A stretch of DNA of 64,000 bases from Mycobacterium sp. E2479 (GCF_001667925.1 NZ_LZJR01000086.1:124001-188000); one strand, 5' to 3'. Positions 34,843 through 43,396 are shown, numbered from the stretch's first letter. Notes: generated from the sequence alone by a model not told the origin. Numbers and translations are program-made.

Positions 34843-35874
34843 CTACTTGTAGAAAGGACCGGGCTTGCCCGATCGCTCGAGATGCCCGTACGGGTCGTAC
34901 ACCTTGATATTCGGATACGGGTTCTGCTCGTAGGCGGGTTTGGACAATCCCGCGACCCGCAACCCGGACAGCGCCGCCAGCGGCGCCGCGAAGGAGACGA
35001 GACCCACCGCCAAGGAAATCAGCAGCTGGCGCGTCAACGTGACCGTGCTACCTCCGGGCCGCGCCGGGAGCCGCCGGGCGATCCGGTTGATCAGGATCAG
35101 CTCGCCACTATTGTCGCGGACGCACATCACGGCGACCATGCCGAAGATGATGGAGTCGTAGACCGCCATGATCAGTGGGAAATGAATATGGCCGATCTGC
35201 AGCGTTGGACCGACGGCCTCGGTGTAGAAGAAGATGCCGAAACGCATCCAGGTGAACTGGATCAACCCGTTGATGGGGACTGCGACGATTGTTGCGCCGA
35301 TGAAGACCCCGACCAGACGATGGCGGGCCAGCCAGGCGTTGCGTTGCATCGGCGGGTCGATGAATCGGTCATGCAATTGCAGGAATCCCAGACCATTGAG
35401 CAGGTAGTAGGCGGCATATCCGCCGAGAAAGGCCAACGCGGGCTCGAGGTTCGGCGAGATGTTCACATACGGCCACGACAGGGGGAAGTGCAGCATGCGC
35501 GGGTCGAAGATCGCGAAGGTCGCCCAGTTGGCCAGGGGATCCAGCGCTCCGGTGATGAGGCCGGCGAACGCGATGACCACGGTCCAGTGCACCTTGCGCT
35601 GCCGGACCGAGAGCCATACCAATGTCGCGATCAAGCCGATCGCCATCGGAATGGAACTGAGGGCGACAGCCAGCGGCCAGTTGTCGAAACCGAGGAACGG
35701 CGGATACGGCGGCGCGGTCGGGTCGGGATTGGTGGTCCGCGGGTCGCCATGTGTGCCCGATTGGATGCTCGCTACTGTGACGACCGCGAAGGCCAGGTAG
35801 GCGACGACGAAGATTGCCCACCCCACCCAGGTCCGCGACGATGAATGCGTCCTGGAATCAAGGGTATTCGTCAT
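34843..35874 (-). CDS. AveC-like (spirocyclase family) integral membrane protein
   Basis: A 343-residue membrane protein with about seven predicted hydrophobic segments (for example AIFVVAYLAFAVVTVA near 20-35 and LVGVFIGATIVAVPINGLI near 200). The segments DPLANWATFAIFDPRMLHFP and YVNISPNLEPALAFLGGYAAYYLL match the pattern of AveC-family proteins, whose namesake makes the spiroketal of avermectin. Actinobacteria, including mycobacteria, carry uncharacterised members. ATG 35874 is chosen; a longer frame upstream is not protein-like. It heads an operon with DapB-like and hydrolase genes. Cyclisation or dehydration of a polyol is possible but unproved. Confidence 0.78.
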   Translation of the reverse strand: MTNTLDSRTHSSSRTWVGWAIFVVAYLAFAVVTVASIQSGTHGDPRTTNPDPTAPPYPPFLGFDNWPLAVALSSIPMAIGLIATLVWLSVRQRKVHWTVVIAFAGLITGALDPLANWATFAIFDPRMLHFPLSWPYVNISPNLEPALAFLGGYAAYYLLNGLGFLQLHDRFIDPPMQRNAWLARHRLVGVFIGATIVAVPINGLIQFTWMRFGIFFYTEAVGPTLQIGHIHFPLIMAVYDSIIFGMVAVMCVRDNSGELILINRIARRLPARPGGSTVTLTRQLLISLAVGLVSFAAPLAALSGLRVAGLSKPAYEQNPYPNIKVYDPYGHLERSGKPGPFYK

Positions 35875-36016
35875 GTCGCGACCGTGTCCGCGGGCATTCC
35901 GCTGTCGCCCTTGATCACGGGCATGTTCGTCCACGTCCCCTGGTCGTCGCGATACCATCCAGCCGGGCCAGCACGACCTTGCCCTCGAAATTGAGGTAAT
36001 CAAGATGAACGACCAC
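35871..36016 (-). pseudogene. Possible small frameshifted gene upstream of the AveC-like gene
   Basis: A GTG at 36016 follows a TAGGAGG site and opens a frame VVVHLDYLNFEGKVVLAR that stops at 35915. A different frame continues as GWYRDDQGTWTNMPVIKG to a TGA at 35871-35873 that overlaps the ATG of the AveC-like gene, as coupled genes do. One indel near 35960 would join them into a protein of about 48 residues. It could be a broken or misread small gene; I do not recognise the family. Confidence 0.3.
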
Positions 36017-36062
36017 GCGGCCTCCTATTCGGCGGGCGGGGCTCGTCTCAAGCACCCCGGAC

Positions 36063-36078
36063 GAGAATAACAATTCTC
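36063..36078. promoter_or_regulatory. Palindromic operator candidate (GAGAAT-AACA-ATTCTC)
   Basis: A perfect palindrome ending 2 bp before the ATG at 36081. AACAAT (36069-36074) is placed 7 bp before that ATG, matching a leaderless promoter. It lies between the divergent AveC-like operon and the SDR-SDR-DapB operon. Confidence 0.68.
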
Positions 36079-36080
36079 GC

Positions 36081-36893
36081 ATGAGAGAATCGGCTGACTC
36101 TCTGGCGAAGGAAACGGGTATGGCCGACCGACACTCCAACATCGCGGGGACGCGGATGCTGATCATCGGGGCATCGTCCGGTATCGGACAGGCGATGGCC
36201 CTCGCCGCCCACTCCAGGGGCGCCGAGGTGGCGCTCGCGGCGCGCCGGTTGGACGTCCTGTCCGAGCTGGCCGATCGGCTGAGCGGTTCGGCGTACGAGC
36301 TCGATGTGTCGGACCCGCGTGCCGTCGAAACGGTTATCGGCGACGTCGCTGCCAAGTTCGGCAGCCTCGATACGGTGGTATTCACCAGCGCTGTCGTGCC
36401 GTTCGCGCTGATCGAAGACACCGATGTCGCGACCTGGCTGCATGCCTACGCCGTCAACGCCGTCGGTGCCTCCCACGTGCTGCGGATGGCGCTACCCCAC
36501 CTGGCCGAAAACGCCACGGTTGTCGTCGCATCGAGCCATGACGTCGGTCGTCCACGCCCCGGTGTGGCCGCCTATCACGCGAGCAAGGCCGCTCTCGACG
36601 AGATCCTGCGCTCCTGGCGGGCCGAGCACCCCGAGCTCGCCCTGATCCGGGTGAGCGTCGGCCCCACGTGTGACACCGAGATCCTGCGCGGCGCAGACCG
36701 CGACCTGCTGGCCGACCTGTACCGGGCCTGGGCGCAGGGCGGCCAGATTCCAGCCGAGATGTCCGCCGTTGAGGATGTCGCCAACGCGATGCTGTCCCTG
36801 ATCGCGGTTTCGCGTGCGAACCCTACGGTCGTCAGCGAGATCGTGCACCTGGCGCCGCGAATCATCAGAAACCCTACGCCCCCGAGAGGATGA
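36081..36893 (+). CDS. SDR family oxidoreductase
   Basis: A 270-residue SDR from ATG 36081, or 257 from ATG 36120. The cofactor motif is GASSGIGQ (30-37 of the longer form) and the catalytic pair is in YHASKAALDEIL. The segment after it (SWRAEHPELALIRVSVG) is like that of the SDR at 48171, so these two are paralogues of one subfamily. The leaderless promoter supports 36081. It is followed 4 bp later by another SDR and then a DapB-like gene, apparently one operon. Confidence 0.87.
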   Translation: MRESADSLAKETGMADRHSNIAGTRMLIIGASSGIGQAMALAAHSRGAEVALAARRLDVLSELADRLSGSAYELDVSDPRAVETVIGDVAAKFGSLDTVVFTSAVVPFALIEDTDVATWLHAYAVNAVGASHVLRMALPHLAENATVVVASSHDVGRPRPGVAAYHASKAALDEILRSWRAEHPELALIRVSVGPTCDTEILRGADRDLLADLYRAWAQGGQIPAEMSAVEDVANAMLSLIAVSRANPTVVSEIVHLAPRIIRNPTPPRG

Positions 36894-36897
36894 CTTA

Positions 36898-37701
36898 ATG
36901 GACCTTGGTTTCGAGGGCGCGACGGCCGTTGTGACCGGCGGAAGCAAGGGGATGGGGCTCGCGATCGCCGAAACCCTTGGGGCCGAGGGGGCCTCGGTGG
37001 CGATCATGGCGCGCGGGCGGGCAGCGCTGGACGCTGCGGCGGAGTGCGTCCGCCGTGCCGGCGCCCCCGAAGTCCTGGCTATCAGCGCCGATATGGCCGA
37101 CGCCGAGTCCATCGCGTCGGCGTTTACATCGGTCGCCGATTCCTGGGACAGCCTGAATGTGCTGGTGCACACCGTCGGTCCGAGTGCCGGCACCTTCGAG
37201 GAGCTCACCGACGATGACTGGCACGCCGCATTCGATCTCGGCACGCTGTCAGCCGTGCGCTCGGTCCGGGCCGCACTGCCGTTGCTGCGAACGGCTGACT
37301 GGGCTCGCATCGTCACACTTTCGGCGCATTCGATCCAGCGCCAGAGCGCGCGACTGGTCGCCTACACGGCGGCCAAGTCGGCACTGTCGAGTTTGACCAA
37401 GAACCTGTCCAAAAGCCTGGGCCCCGAGGGCATCCTGGTCAACTGCGTCTGTCCCGGCACCATCGTGACGGCCAGCTTCACCGAGATTCTGCGTGATGTC
37501 CTCGCCGCGGACGGGCTGGACTCGTCGGACCCGAAAGACGTGATGAAATGGGTCGAAAAGACCTACGGTCATCCCTGCGACATCGGTCGCGCCGGGCTAC
37601 CCGAAGAGATCGCCTCGGCCACCACCTATCTGGCGTCGCGGCGAAACGGCTACGTGACGGGAGCCACCGTCAACGTGGACGGCGGATCGGACTTCATCTG
37701 A
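36898..37701 (+). CDS. SDR family oxidoreductase
   Basis: A 267-residue classical SDR. TGGSKGMG is at residues 13-20, the catalytic pair is in YTAAKSALSSL, and the C-terminus is GYVTGATVNVDGGSDFI. It belongs to a 3-oxoacyl-ACP-reductase-like group with an extended loop (DGLDSSDPKDVMKWVEKTYGHP region) before the last strand. It lies between an SDR and a DapB-like gene and probably oxidises or reduces a hydroxyacyl intermediate. Substrate unknown. Confidence 0.88.
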   Translation: MDLGFEGATAVVTGGSKGMGLAIAETLGAEGASVAIMARGRAALDAAAECVRRAGAPEVLAISADMADAESIASAFTSVADSWDSLNVLVHTVGPSAGTFEELTDDDWHAAFDLGTLSAVRSVRAALPLLRTADWARIVTLSAHSIQRQSARLVAYTAAKSALSSLTKNLSKSLGPEGILVNCVCPGTIVTASFTEILRDVLAADGLDSSDPKDVMKWVEKTYGHPCDIGRAGLPEEIASATTYLASRRNGYVTGATVNVDGGSDFI

Positions 37702-37726
37702 TCAACATGCGAAGGGAGTCTATAAG

Positions 37727-38827
37727 GTGACCGGCGAATCCCGACGGCTGCGAATAATCCAGTGGGCGACCGGTGCGGTGGGCACCGAGATGATCAACAC
37801 GATCCTCGACTACCGCCCCGACCTCGAACTGGTCGGGGCGCGGGTGTATTCAGATTCCAAGCACGGCGTCGACGTCGGGACGCTGGTCGGACGGAGCCCC
37901 ATCGGGATCACCGCCACCACCGACGTCAGCGAAATCCTGTCCACGGATTGCGATCTCGTGCTCTATGCGCCGTCGTTCACCAGTCTCGACGACGTGTGCG
38001 CGCTGCTGGAGAGCGGGAAGAACGTCGCGACCGTCTCATTCCTGTTTTACCCCCAGCGCATCGGGCAAGCCGACCGTCGGCGGCTGCTGGCGGCCTGCCG
38101 CAAGGGCAACAGCACCATCCACGCCAGCGGCCTCAACCCGGGCAACCTGTCGGGCGTGCTGCCGCTGGCGCTGTCCGGCATGAGTCGCACGATCGATCGA
38201 CTCACCCTGCAGGAGCGCGCCGACTGGTCGCTGTGGGAGAGCACCGAAATCACGTTTGACGGAATGTGGTTCGGTCGCCCAGTCGACCACATCACCCCGA
38301 CCGCAAACGACTTCCTGACCTTCAACACCGCCCTGTTCACCCAGCAGACATGGTTCATCGCCGATACATTGAACGCCGCGATAGACGACGTCACGGTCAG
38401 CGTCGACGCAGTGCCGGCAACCAAGGACTTTCAGATCTTCGACCATGAGGTGCGCGCTGGTACGACCGCTGGTCAGCGCTGGAACTTCGTCGGACACCGC
38501 GACGGTGAGCCGCTTATCGAGTTCGAGACACTATGGACGGTGGGCGGCAAGTATCCGGAGCACTGGCCTAAACCGGACGATGGGTGGACCCTTACGCTCG
38601 AAGGTGATCCATCGATGCGCGTGCACTTCTTTTGCCTGGCCAGCTATTCACGGCCGGCGTCGGTCGCCGAGCATGTCCGCGCGGGCTTGGTCGCCGTTGC
38701 GCTGCAGGTCGTCAACGCCATACCCGCGATATGTGCCGCACCCGCAGGTTTTGCCACCATGGCCGATCTGCCGTTGATCCGTAGTTATACCGGCTTCGGT
38801 GATCCGCCCATCGTCGTCGCGGACTGA
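37727..38827 (+). CDS. DapB-like NAD(P)-dependent oxidoreductase (paralogue 3)
   Basis: A 366-residue DapB-like protein with IIQWATGAVGTEMINTIL at residues 9-26, the signature shared by most members here. GTG start 37727 with an AAGGGAG site. The segments GLNPGNLSGVLPLAL, AGTTAGQRWNFVG and VVNAIPAICAAPAGFATMADLP follow the family. It is the third gene of the operator-controlled SDR-SDR-DapB operon. A related protein pattern (GRPVDHI, EHWPKPDDGW) links it to paralogue 2. The natural substrate is not known. Confidence 0.83.
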   Translation: MTGESRRLRIIQWATGAVGTEMINTILDYRPDLELVGARVYSDSKHGVDVGTLVGRSPIGITATTDVSEILSTDCDLVLYAPSFTSLDDVCALLESGKNVATVSFLFYPQRIGQADRRRLLAACRKGNSTIHASGLNPGNLSGVLPLALSGMSRTIDRLTLQERADWSLWESTEITFDGMWFGRPVDHITPTANDFLTFNTALFTQQTWFIADTLNAAIDDVTVSVDAVPATKDFQIFDHEVRAGTTAGQRWNFVGHRDGEPLIEFETLWTVGGKYPEHWPKPDDGWTLTLEGDPSMRVHFFCLASYSRPASVAEHVRAGLVAVALQVVNAIPAICAAPAGFATMADLPLIRSYTGFGDPPIVVAD

Positions 38828-38895
38828 CATCGGCGGGTGCCGATCGCGTCAGCGGGCGTCGTCGGCAACCACCCGAAGATCGGCTCTCCGACCGG

Positions 38896-39837
38896 TCACG
38901 GGCCGCGTTGCGAGTTATCGGGAGCCGCCGCGAAAACATGCTCCATTTCGTCGAATATGCTGCCGGGCACGAACATCTCCGACTCATCGAGGATCCGGTC
39001 GAGGTTGGCCGCCACGTCCTCGGCGGCGAAGGCGCCATCGCCGCCGAACCAACCGCAAGTCACACCGATCTGCAATGCGGCCACCCGTCCACGGAAGGCG
39101 CTGAGAAGCCGATGCGTCAGCGTGCAATCCTCGCTGGCGAGGTAGGCAACGACGGGCGCCACTTGATCGAGGCGCAAGGTCTTCAAGAACGCGCGCGCTT
39201 CGGCAGTGTGGCCGGCCTCGCCCATGAGCGCCATGGCCATTCGAGTGTCGCCCATTGGCATGATCGCGTTGGCATGTATACCGCATGCGACACCCTCGAG
39301 CGCCGCGACGTTCATCAACCCGAGCATGCCCGTCTTTGCCGTGGCGTATCCCAACAAGCCTGGCTACCCGAAGACTCCTGCTGCGGACAAAACGAACACC
39401 AGTCGGCCGTATCCGGCGTCGCGCATCACCGCGAAACCCGGTCGGACGACATGAAAAGCGGCCAACAGGTGATGGCGCAGCAGCGCCTCGAAGCGTTCGG
39501 TGGGCCAATCCGGAAACGTGTCGTCGTGAATGATGCCGGCGTAGGCGACGATCGCGTCTAACCGCCCGAACTCCCTGACCGCAAGGTCGACTGCGGCCCT
39601 TCCCCCTTGCTCGGTGCTGGCGTCGGAGTCGCACGCCACCACCCGCCCGCCCGCCGCGCGAATTGCGGCGGCGACGTCATCGGCCGGTTCCGGTCCGCCA
39701 CCGCTTCCATCGGTTTCGGCTCCGTTATCGTGGACCACCAGCGCCGCTCCGCGGCGGGCCATTTCATGGCAGTACGCCTCGCCGAGGCCACGCGCACCGC
39801 CGGTGACCAGGACGATTCGATCGTCAAAGGTAATCAT
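38896..39837 (-). pseudogene. Hsd4A-like SDR interrupted by one in-frame TAG
   Basis: The frame encodes an SDR of 313 codons plus stop, like the hydroxyacyl-CoA dehydrogenase domain of multifunctional beta-oxidation enzymes (GGARGLGEAYCHEMARRGAALVV, and GYATAKTGMLGL with the catalytic Tyr-Lys). A single TAG at codon 158 (39364-39366) breaks it between SAAGVFG and PGLLGYATAK, just before the active-site Tyr. Both halves are otherwise intact and in the same frame, so the lesion is recent, a sequencing error, or a readthrough site. No tag of recoding is visible nearby. ATG 39837. Confidence 0.85.
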
Positions 39838-39921
39838 TTTGCCTCCCCTCCGGGTACGGCACCGCACGGTCCAGCGCGGTGACGATGCGGGGCGGCCGAA
39901 CGGCTACCGTGAAAAACGTCA

Positions 39922-40917
39922 TCAGACGAGCCCACGCGCCAGGGCGAACATGGCGGTGGCCGCGTCGAGTAGCTCCGGTGTCAGCATGTTTCCGGTGTAC
40001 TCGACCCAGCACCAGCTTCGCGCCGGCCGCACCCCCGACGAGGCGAGTGTCACTGAACCGAAGACGTGCAGCGGGCTCCCACTCGATTCGAAGCCGAAGG
40101 TGTAGGAATCGGCGCCGATGTTCGCGTCGAGCTTGGTCATCCTTCCGGACTCGTTGAATATCGGCTTCGCAGCGATGTCCTCATGCACCGTGGTGACACC
40201 GTCTTTGAGCTGATAGCCCGGGCCGAAGGTCACGCCTTCGCGCCCCTGCCAGAAGCTGCCGCCGCCCAACTGCCCATCGTCGAATTCGTGCAGCCAGGAC
40301 ACCCACATGCCTTGCAGATGGCGGGCGATGGGGAGCTCGGTGTACACCTTTCCTGGCGGTCCGTACGCGAAGTCCTGGTGTGCGTAGCCGGAAACCTCGA
40401 CGCCATCGACCTTGCCGGTGGCGTACATCAGCTCATGGCGGTAGTAGACGTCGTCGTCGATGCCTTGTTGCGCGGGCACGAATGTGAGGACGATATCGCT
40501 GACCGTCCGGCCATGTAACTCCCATCGGTTGCTCGCATCGTGCCAGTGAAACCCGTTGGCATCGCGCTCGATTCGTCCGCTGGGATACAGCAGCTGGACA
40601 GTCGCGCCGTCATCGACGTATTGCAGCGGCTCGAACCAGTCGAGCGTCGAGTACTCGGTGTAGAGGTGAGGTGCATCGATCCCGAGGTCCTTCGGCAGTG
40701 AGCGAAATCCGCACACTGGAGACACGACATGGGTCATTCCGGTAACGAAGTCGTCGCACCCACGCACCCCCCAATAGCTTTGACCGGATGCGTCGGCAAC
40801 GACTGCCCCCAACCAGATGCCCGACAGTCCCATGCCCGGCGTGGGGACCCATTCGCGTCGGTAATGGGCGAGGGATGGGGGCTGGCGAATGACCTCGAAA
40901 TCAATCGATTTGAGCAC
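39922..40917 (-). CDS. Uncharacterised protein, beta-rich (331 aa)
   Basis: I do not recognise this family. The product is rich in aromatic residues and alternating polar/hydrophobic stretches (SYWGVRGCDDFVTG, FEPLQYVDDGATVQLLYP, WHDASNRWELHGRTVSDIVL), which suggests a beta-barrel or paired lipocalin-like fold such as AttH/CrtC hydratases. No signal peptide or membrane segment is seen. GTG 40917 has an AGGAGG site 6-7 bp upstream. It lies 47 bp after a DapB-like gene in a minus-strand set led by a P450, so it probably acts in the same pathway. Confidence 0.65.
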   Translation of the reverse strand: MLKSIDFEVIRQPPSLAHYRREWVPTPGMGLSGIWLGAVVADASGQSYWGVRGCDDFVTGMTHVVSPVCGFRSLPKDLGIDAPHLYTEYSTLDWFEPLQYVDDGATVQLLYPSGRIERDANGFHWHDASNRWELHGRTVSDIVLTFVPAQQGIDDDVYYRHELMYATGKVDGVEVSGYAHQDFAYGPPGKVYTELPIARHLQGMWVSWLHEFDDGQLGGGSFWQGREGVTFGPGYQLKDGVTTVHEDIAAKPIFNESGRMTKLDANIGADSYTFGFESSGSPLHVFGSVTLASSGVRPARSWCWVEYTGNMLTPELLDAATAMFALARGLV

Positions 40918-40964
40918 TCAATCCTCCTCGCCGGGATGCGACGGTTGTCGGGATCTTCGAGCAA

Positions 40965-42029
40965 CTATCTTGTTGGCACGACACCGCGCTCAGTCCAGTG
41001 CGCGACGAACGGGGCGATAGTCGACAGGTCGTAGAGTCCCGGTCGTGCCGCAATCACGGCCGGGATCGCGTTGATGGCGTGCATGGCGGTGGCCAGGCAG
41101 CCCTGTTCGGCGTGATCCTCGCCGTGAGAACCGATCACGAGATGAAGACTCATGCTGGGCTTCCCCTCGACGGTCACCGCATAACCGATTTCTGTTGGCC
41201 AGTCGGGGGCCAGATCGTCAGCCATCCTGGTGAGATGTTCGACGGCGAGCGTGGTGTCGCCGCAGTCGACTTCGACGCCAAAACGCATGGCCCCCACGGT
41301 TCCCGCGGGAATCTCCCCGGCCGCCACCACCAGCGCCCGCGGCGTCGTCGCGACCTCACGAAACCCCACGACCGACCGGATCTCGAGACCGAGGGCCTGC
41401 GCAAGGACCGTCGCGCTGCCGATCCAGGCGCTCGCGGCGTAGTCGGTGTTCGTCAGCAAGGGGGTGGTGTCGCCGGGCGTGTGGCCGAATCCCATGGCGT
41501 TGAAGATCAAGTCGTGGCTGGCATAGGTCGAGTAGTTCAGCACCTCCCGCACACTGATCCGGTCGGCCCGCTCGGTGAGCCGGGACAGGACCGGTGCCAG
41601 CGACTCGCCGATGAAGCCCGGGTACAGGCCCAGCCCGAGAAACGAGGAACCCCCGGATTGGCAAGCCTTTTCGATGCCGCCGGCCAGAGATTCGTGCAGC
41701 GAACGGGGATGTATGAACCGGCTGCCGGTGGCCACGACATTCTTGCCCGACGCCAGCAGGTCGCAGACATCGGCGAAGCAGCCGGGTGTGTCGATCTCGA
41801 CCTTGCCCATGTAGAGCACCACGTCGGCATCGGTGGCGACGACCGCTTCGCGATCGGCCGAGGTGAGCACGCCCGCTTCGGGCGCTCCGCACAGAACACC
41901 TGCGTCGACGCCGGCTTTGGCCGGGTCGTACACGCGCACGCCAACCAGTTCCAGGTCCGGCCGGCTCACGACGTGACGCAACGACATCATGCCCGTCACG
42001 CCCGTCGCCCACTGGATCACGCGAGTCAT
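40965..42029 (-). CDS. DapB-like NAD(P)-dependent oxidoreductase (paralogue 4)
   Basis: A 354-residue member starting MTRVIQWATGVTGMMSLRHV, with the Rossmann motif in the first 20 residues. LYPGFIGESLAPVL, EIPAGTVGAMRFGVEV and the ending AMHAINAIPAVIAARPGLYDL fit the family. It begins 12 bp after the P450 stop on the minus strand, so P450, DapB-like and the unknown protein are likely one operon. The start codon ATG has GACATGACTC-type context without a strong ribosome site. Function unknown. Confidence 0.83.
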   Translation of the reverse strand: MTRVIQWATGVTGMMSLRHVVSRPDLELVGVRVYDPAKAGVDAGVLCGAPEAGVLTSADREAVVATDADVVLYMGKVEIDTPGCFADVCDLLASGKNVVATGSRFIHPRSLHESLAGGIEKACQSGGSSFLGLGLYPGFIGESLAPVLSRLTERADRISVREVLNYSTYASHDLIFNAMGFGHTPGDTTPLLTNTDYAASAWIGSATVLAQALGLEIRSVVGFREVATTPRALVVAAGEIPAGTVGAMRFGVEVDCGDTTLAVEHLTRMADDLAPDWPTEIGYAVTVEGKPSMSLHLVIGSHGEDHAEQGCLATAMHAINAIPAVIAARPGLYDLSTIAPFVAHWTERGVVPTR

Positions 42030-42041
42030 GTCAGGCAGTCC

Positions 42042-43280
42042 TCAATCCCACACCACGTCGAGACGTGGCGGCGAACGGAACATCGTGCCCGTCACAAAGG
42101 GCGCTGGCGCGTCTGGGTCAATCCGCAGGCCGGGCAGTGCGTCGAGCAGCGCGTTGAAAATCTTGGAGCTTTCCAGCCGGGCCAAGTGCATTCCCAGGCA
42201 CACGTGCGCACCATGACCAAACCCGATGTGCGGCTTACGTTCCCGGAATATGTCGAAGGACTCGGCCTCATCCCAGCGCGTCTCGTCGTGGTTGGCACTG
42301 CCCAGGTTCACCATCATCGTCGAACCCTTCGGAATGCTCATGCCGAAGAATTCGACGTCGGCGCTGACCTCCCGGATGAAGTTCAGCAACGGTGTCTCCC
42401 ACCGGACGCCCTCCTCGATCGCTTGCGGCAACAAGCTGCGGTCGGCGCGCACCGCCTCGAGCTGGTCGGTGTGGGTCAGCAGACCCAACGCGAGGCTGGC
42501 GGTCGACCGCGACGTGGTCTCGGCTCCTGCGGGGAGAAGATTGCGCATGAACCCGTAGATCTGCTCGTCCGACATCTTGACGCCGTCGATCTCGGCCTGC
42601 GACAAGATGGTCACCATGTCGTCCTTTGGCGACTTACGCCGGTCGGCGAGCACCCCGATGAAGTACTCCTTCATCTCCGCGGACGCCTTCATCGCGGTTT
42701 CCATGTCGGCGCGAAAGCCAAGCAGGTCGATGGCCAACCGGTGAAACTCGCCGATATCCGACTCGGGCAGCCCGAGAAGGGCAGCGATGATCCGGACTGG
42801 GATCGGCATGAACACCGCATCGACCAAGTCCGCGCGTTTGTCGTCACGGAACTTCGCTATCGTGCGATCCACCAACGGGCCGACAAGCTCGGTGTCCCAG
42901 CGCTTCATCGACGATCGGGCGAACGCAAATTCGTGCAACCGGCGATAGGTTGCGTGCTCGGGCTCCTGCATCTCCAGGATCGTCGGACCCTGCAGCGGCC
43001 TCACCATGTCCTCATAGATTCGGGTGCTGAAGGTGATGTTGTCGGTGAAAACGGCCTTGACTGCGTCGAACGAGTACGCCGTGAAGGTCTTCTTGCCGTC
43101 AGGGCCGCTCTCGGAAACGCCCATTTCCGGCCAGCCCGGGTGGACAGCCGCCTTTGCCCGCAGCTCCCGCAGCAGCGGATAAGGAGTCGCATCGCCGTCT
43201 GCGCCCATCCCGGCGTTGAACTTCTCCTGCGCCTCACGAATACGCTGCTCGATGTCGTCAGCAACCGTCGGCTCCACCAC
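42042..43280 (-). CDS. Cytochrome P450
   Basis: A P450 of 412 residues from GTG 43280. The I-helix is LLPAGAETTSRS, the ExxR motif is in EEGVRWETP and the heme loop FGHGAHVCLG gives Cys361. The open frame extends to 43352, but that start would cross the 19-bp palindrome; GTG 43280 (or 43277) follows a GGGAGG site and gives a normal P450 N-terminus (VVEPTVADDIEQR). It is divergent from a DapB-like gene and leads the minus-strand set down to 39922. The SKSPKDDM-like loop is typical of soluble actinobacterial P450s. Substrate unknown. Confidence 0.92.
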   Translation of the reverse strand: MVEPTVADDIEQRIREAQEKFNAGMGADGDATPYPLLRELRAKAAVHPGWPEMGVSESGPDGKKTFTAYSFDAVKAVFTDNITFSTRIYEDMVRPLQGPTILEMQEPEHATYRRLHEFAFARSSMKRWDTELVGPLVDRTIAKFRDDKRADLVDAVFMPIPVRIIAALLGLPESDIGEFHRLAIDLLGFRADMETAMKASAEMKEYFIGVLADRRKSPKDDMVTILSQAEIDGVKMSDEQIYGFMRNLLPAGAETTSRSTASLALGLLTHTDQLEAVRADRSLLPQAIEEGVRWETPLLNFIREVSADVEFFGMSIPKGSTMMVNLGSANHDETRWDEAESFDIFRERKPHIGFGHGAHVCLGMHLARLESSKIFNALLDALPGLRIDPDAPAPFVTGTMFRSPPRLDVVWD

Positions 43281-43326
43281 CTGCACCTCCCGTACGGTCG
43301 GCAAGACTTCCAGCTTCCCGGTTGCA

Positions 43327-43345
43327 AACCTACATGATGTAGGTT
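43327..43345. promoter_or_regulatory. 19-bp perfect palindrome, operator candidate
   Basis: AACCTACAT and ATGTAGGTT flank a central G, a perfect inverted repeat between the divergent P450 (start 43280) and DapB-like gene (start 43397). It differs entirely from the GAGAAT-type palindromes, so a second regulator probably acts here. Confidence 0.6.
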
Positions 43346-43396
43346 GAACCAACCAGAACCTGGCCAGATCGCGAAAGCAGAACCTGGAGAATTCGA

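Noticed and set aside
35915..36421. 168-codon minus-strand frame across the SDR at 36081
   Set aside because: Mostly antisense to a clear SDR; only its last 34 codons (from 36016) have a start and ribosome site, and those are discussed separately.
40998..43337. 779-codon open frame on the plus strand
   Set aside because: It lies opposite the DapB-like gene and the P450, both of which have clear domains. Its product is Arg/His/Gln-rich with no domain; it is a G+C codon-bias shadow.
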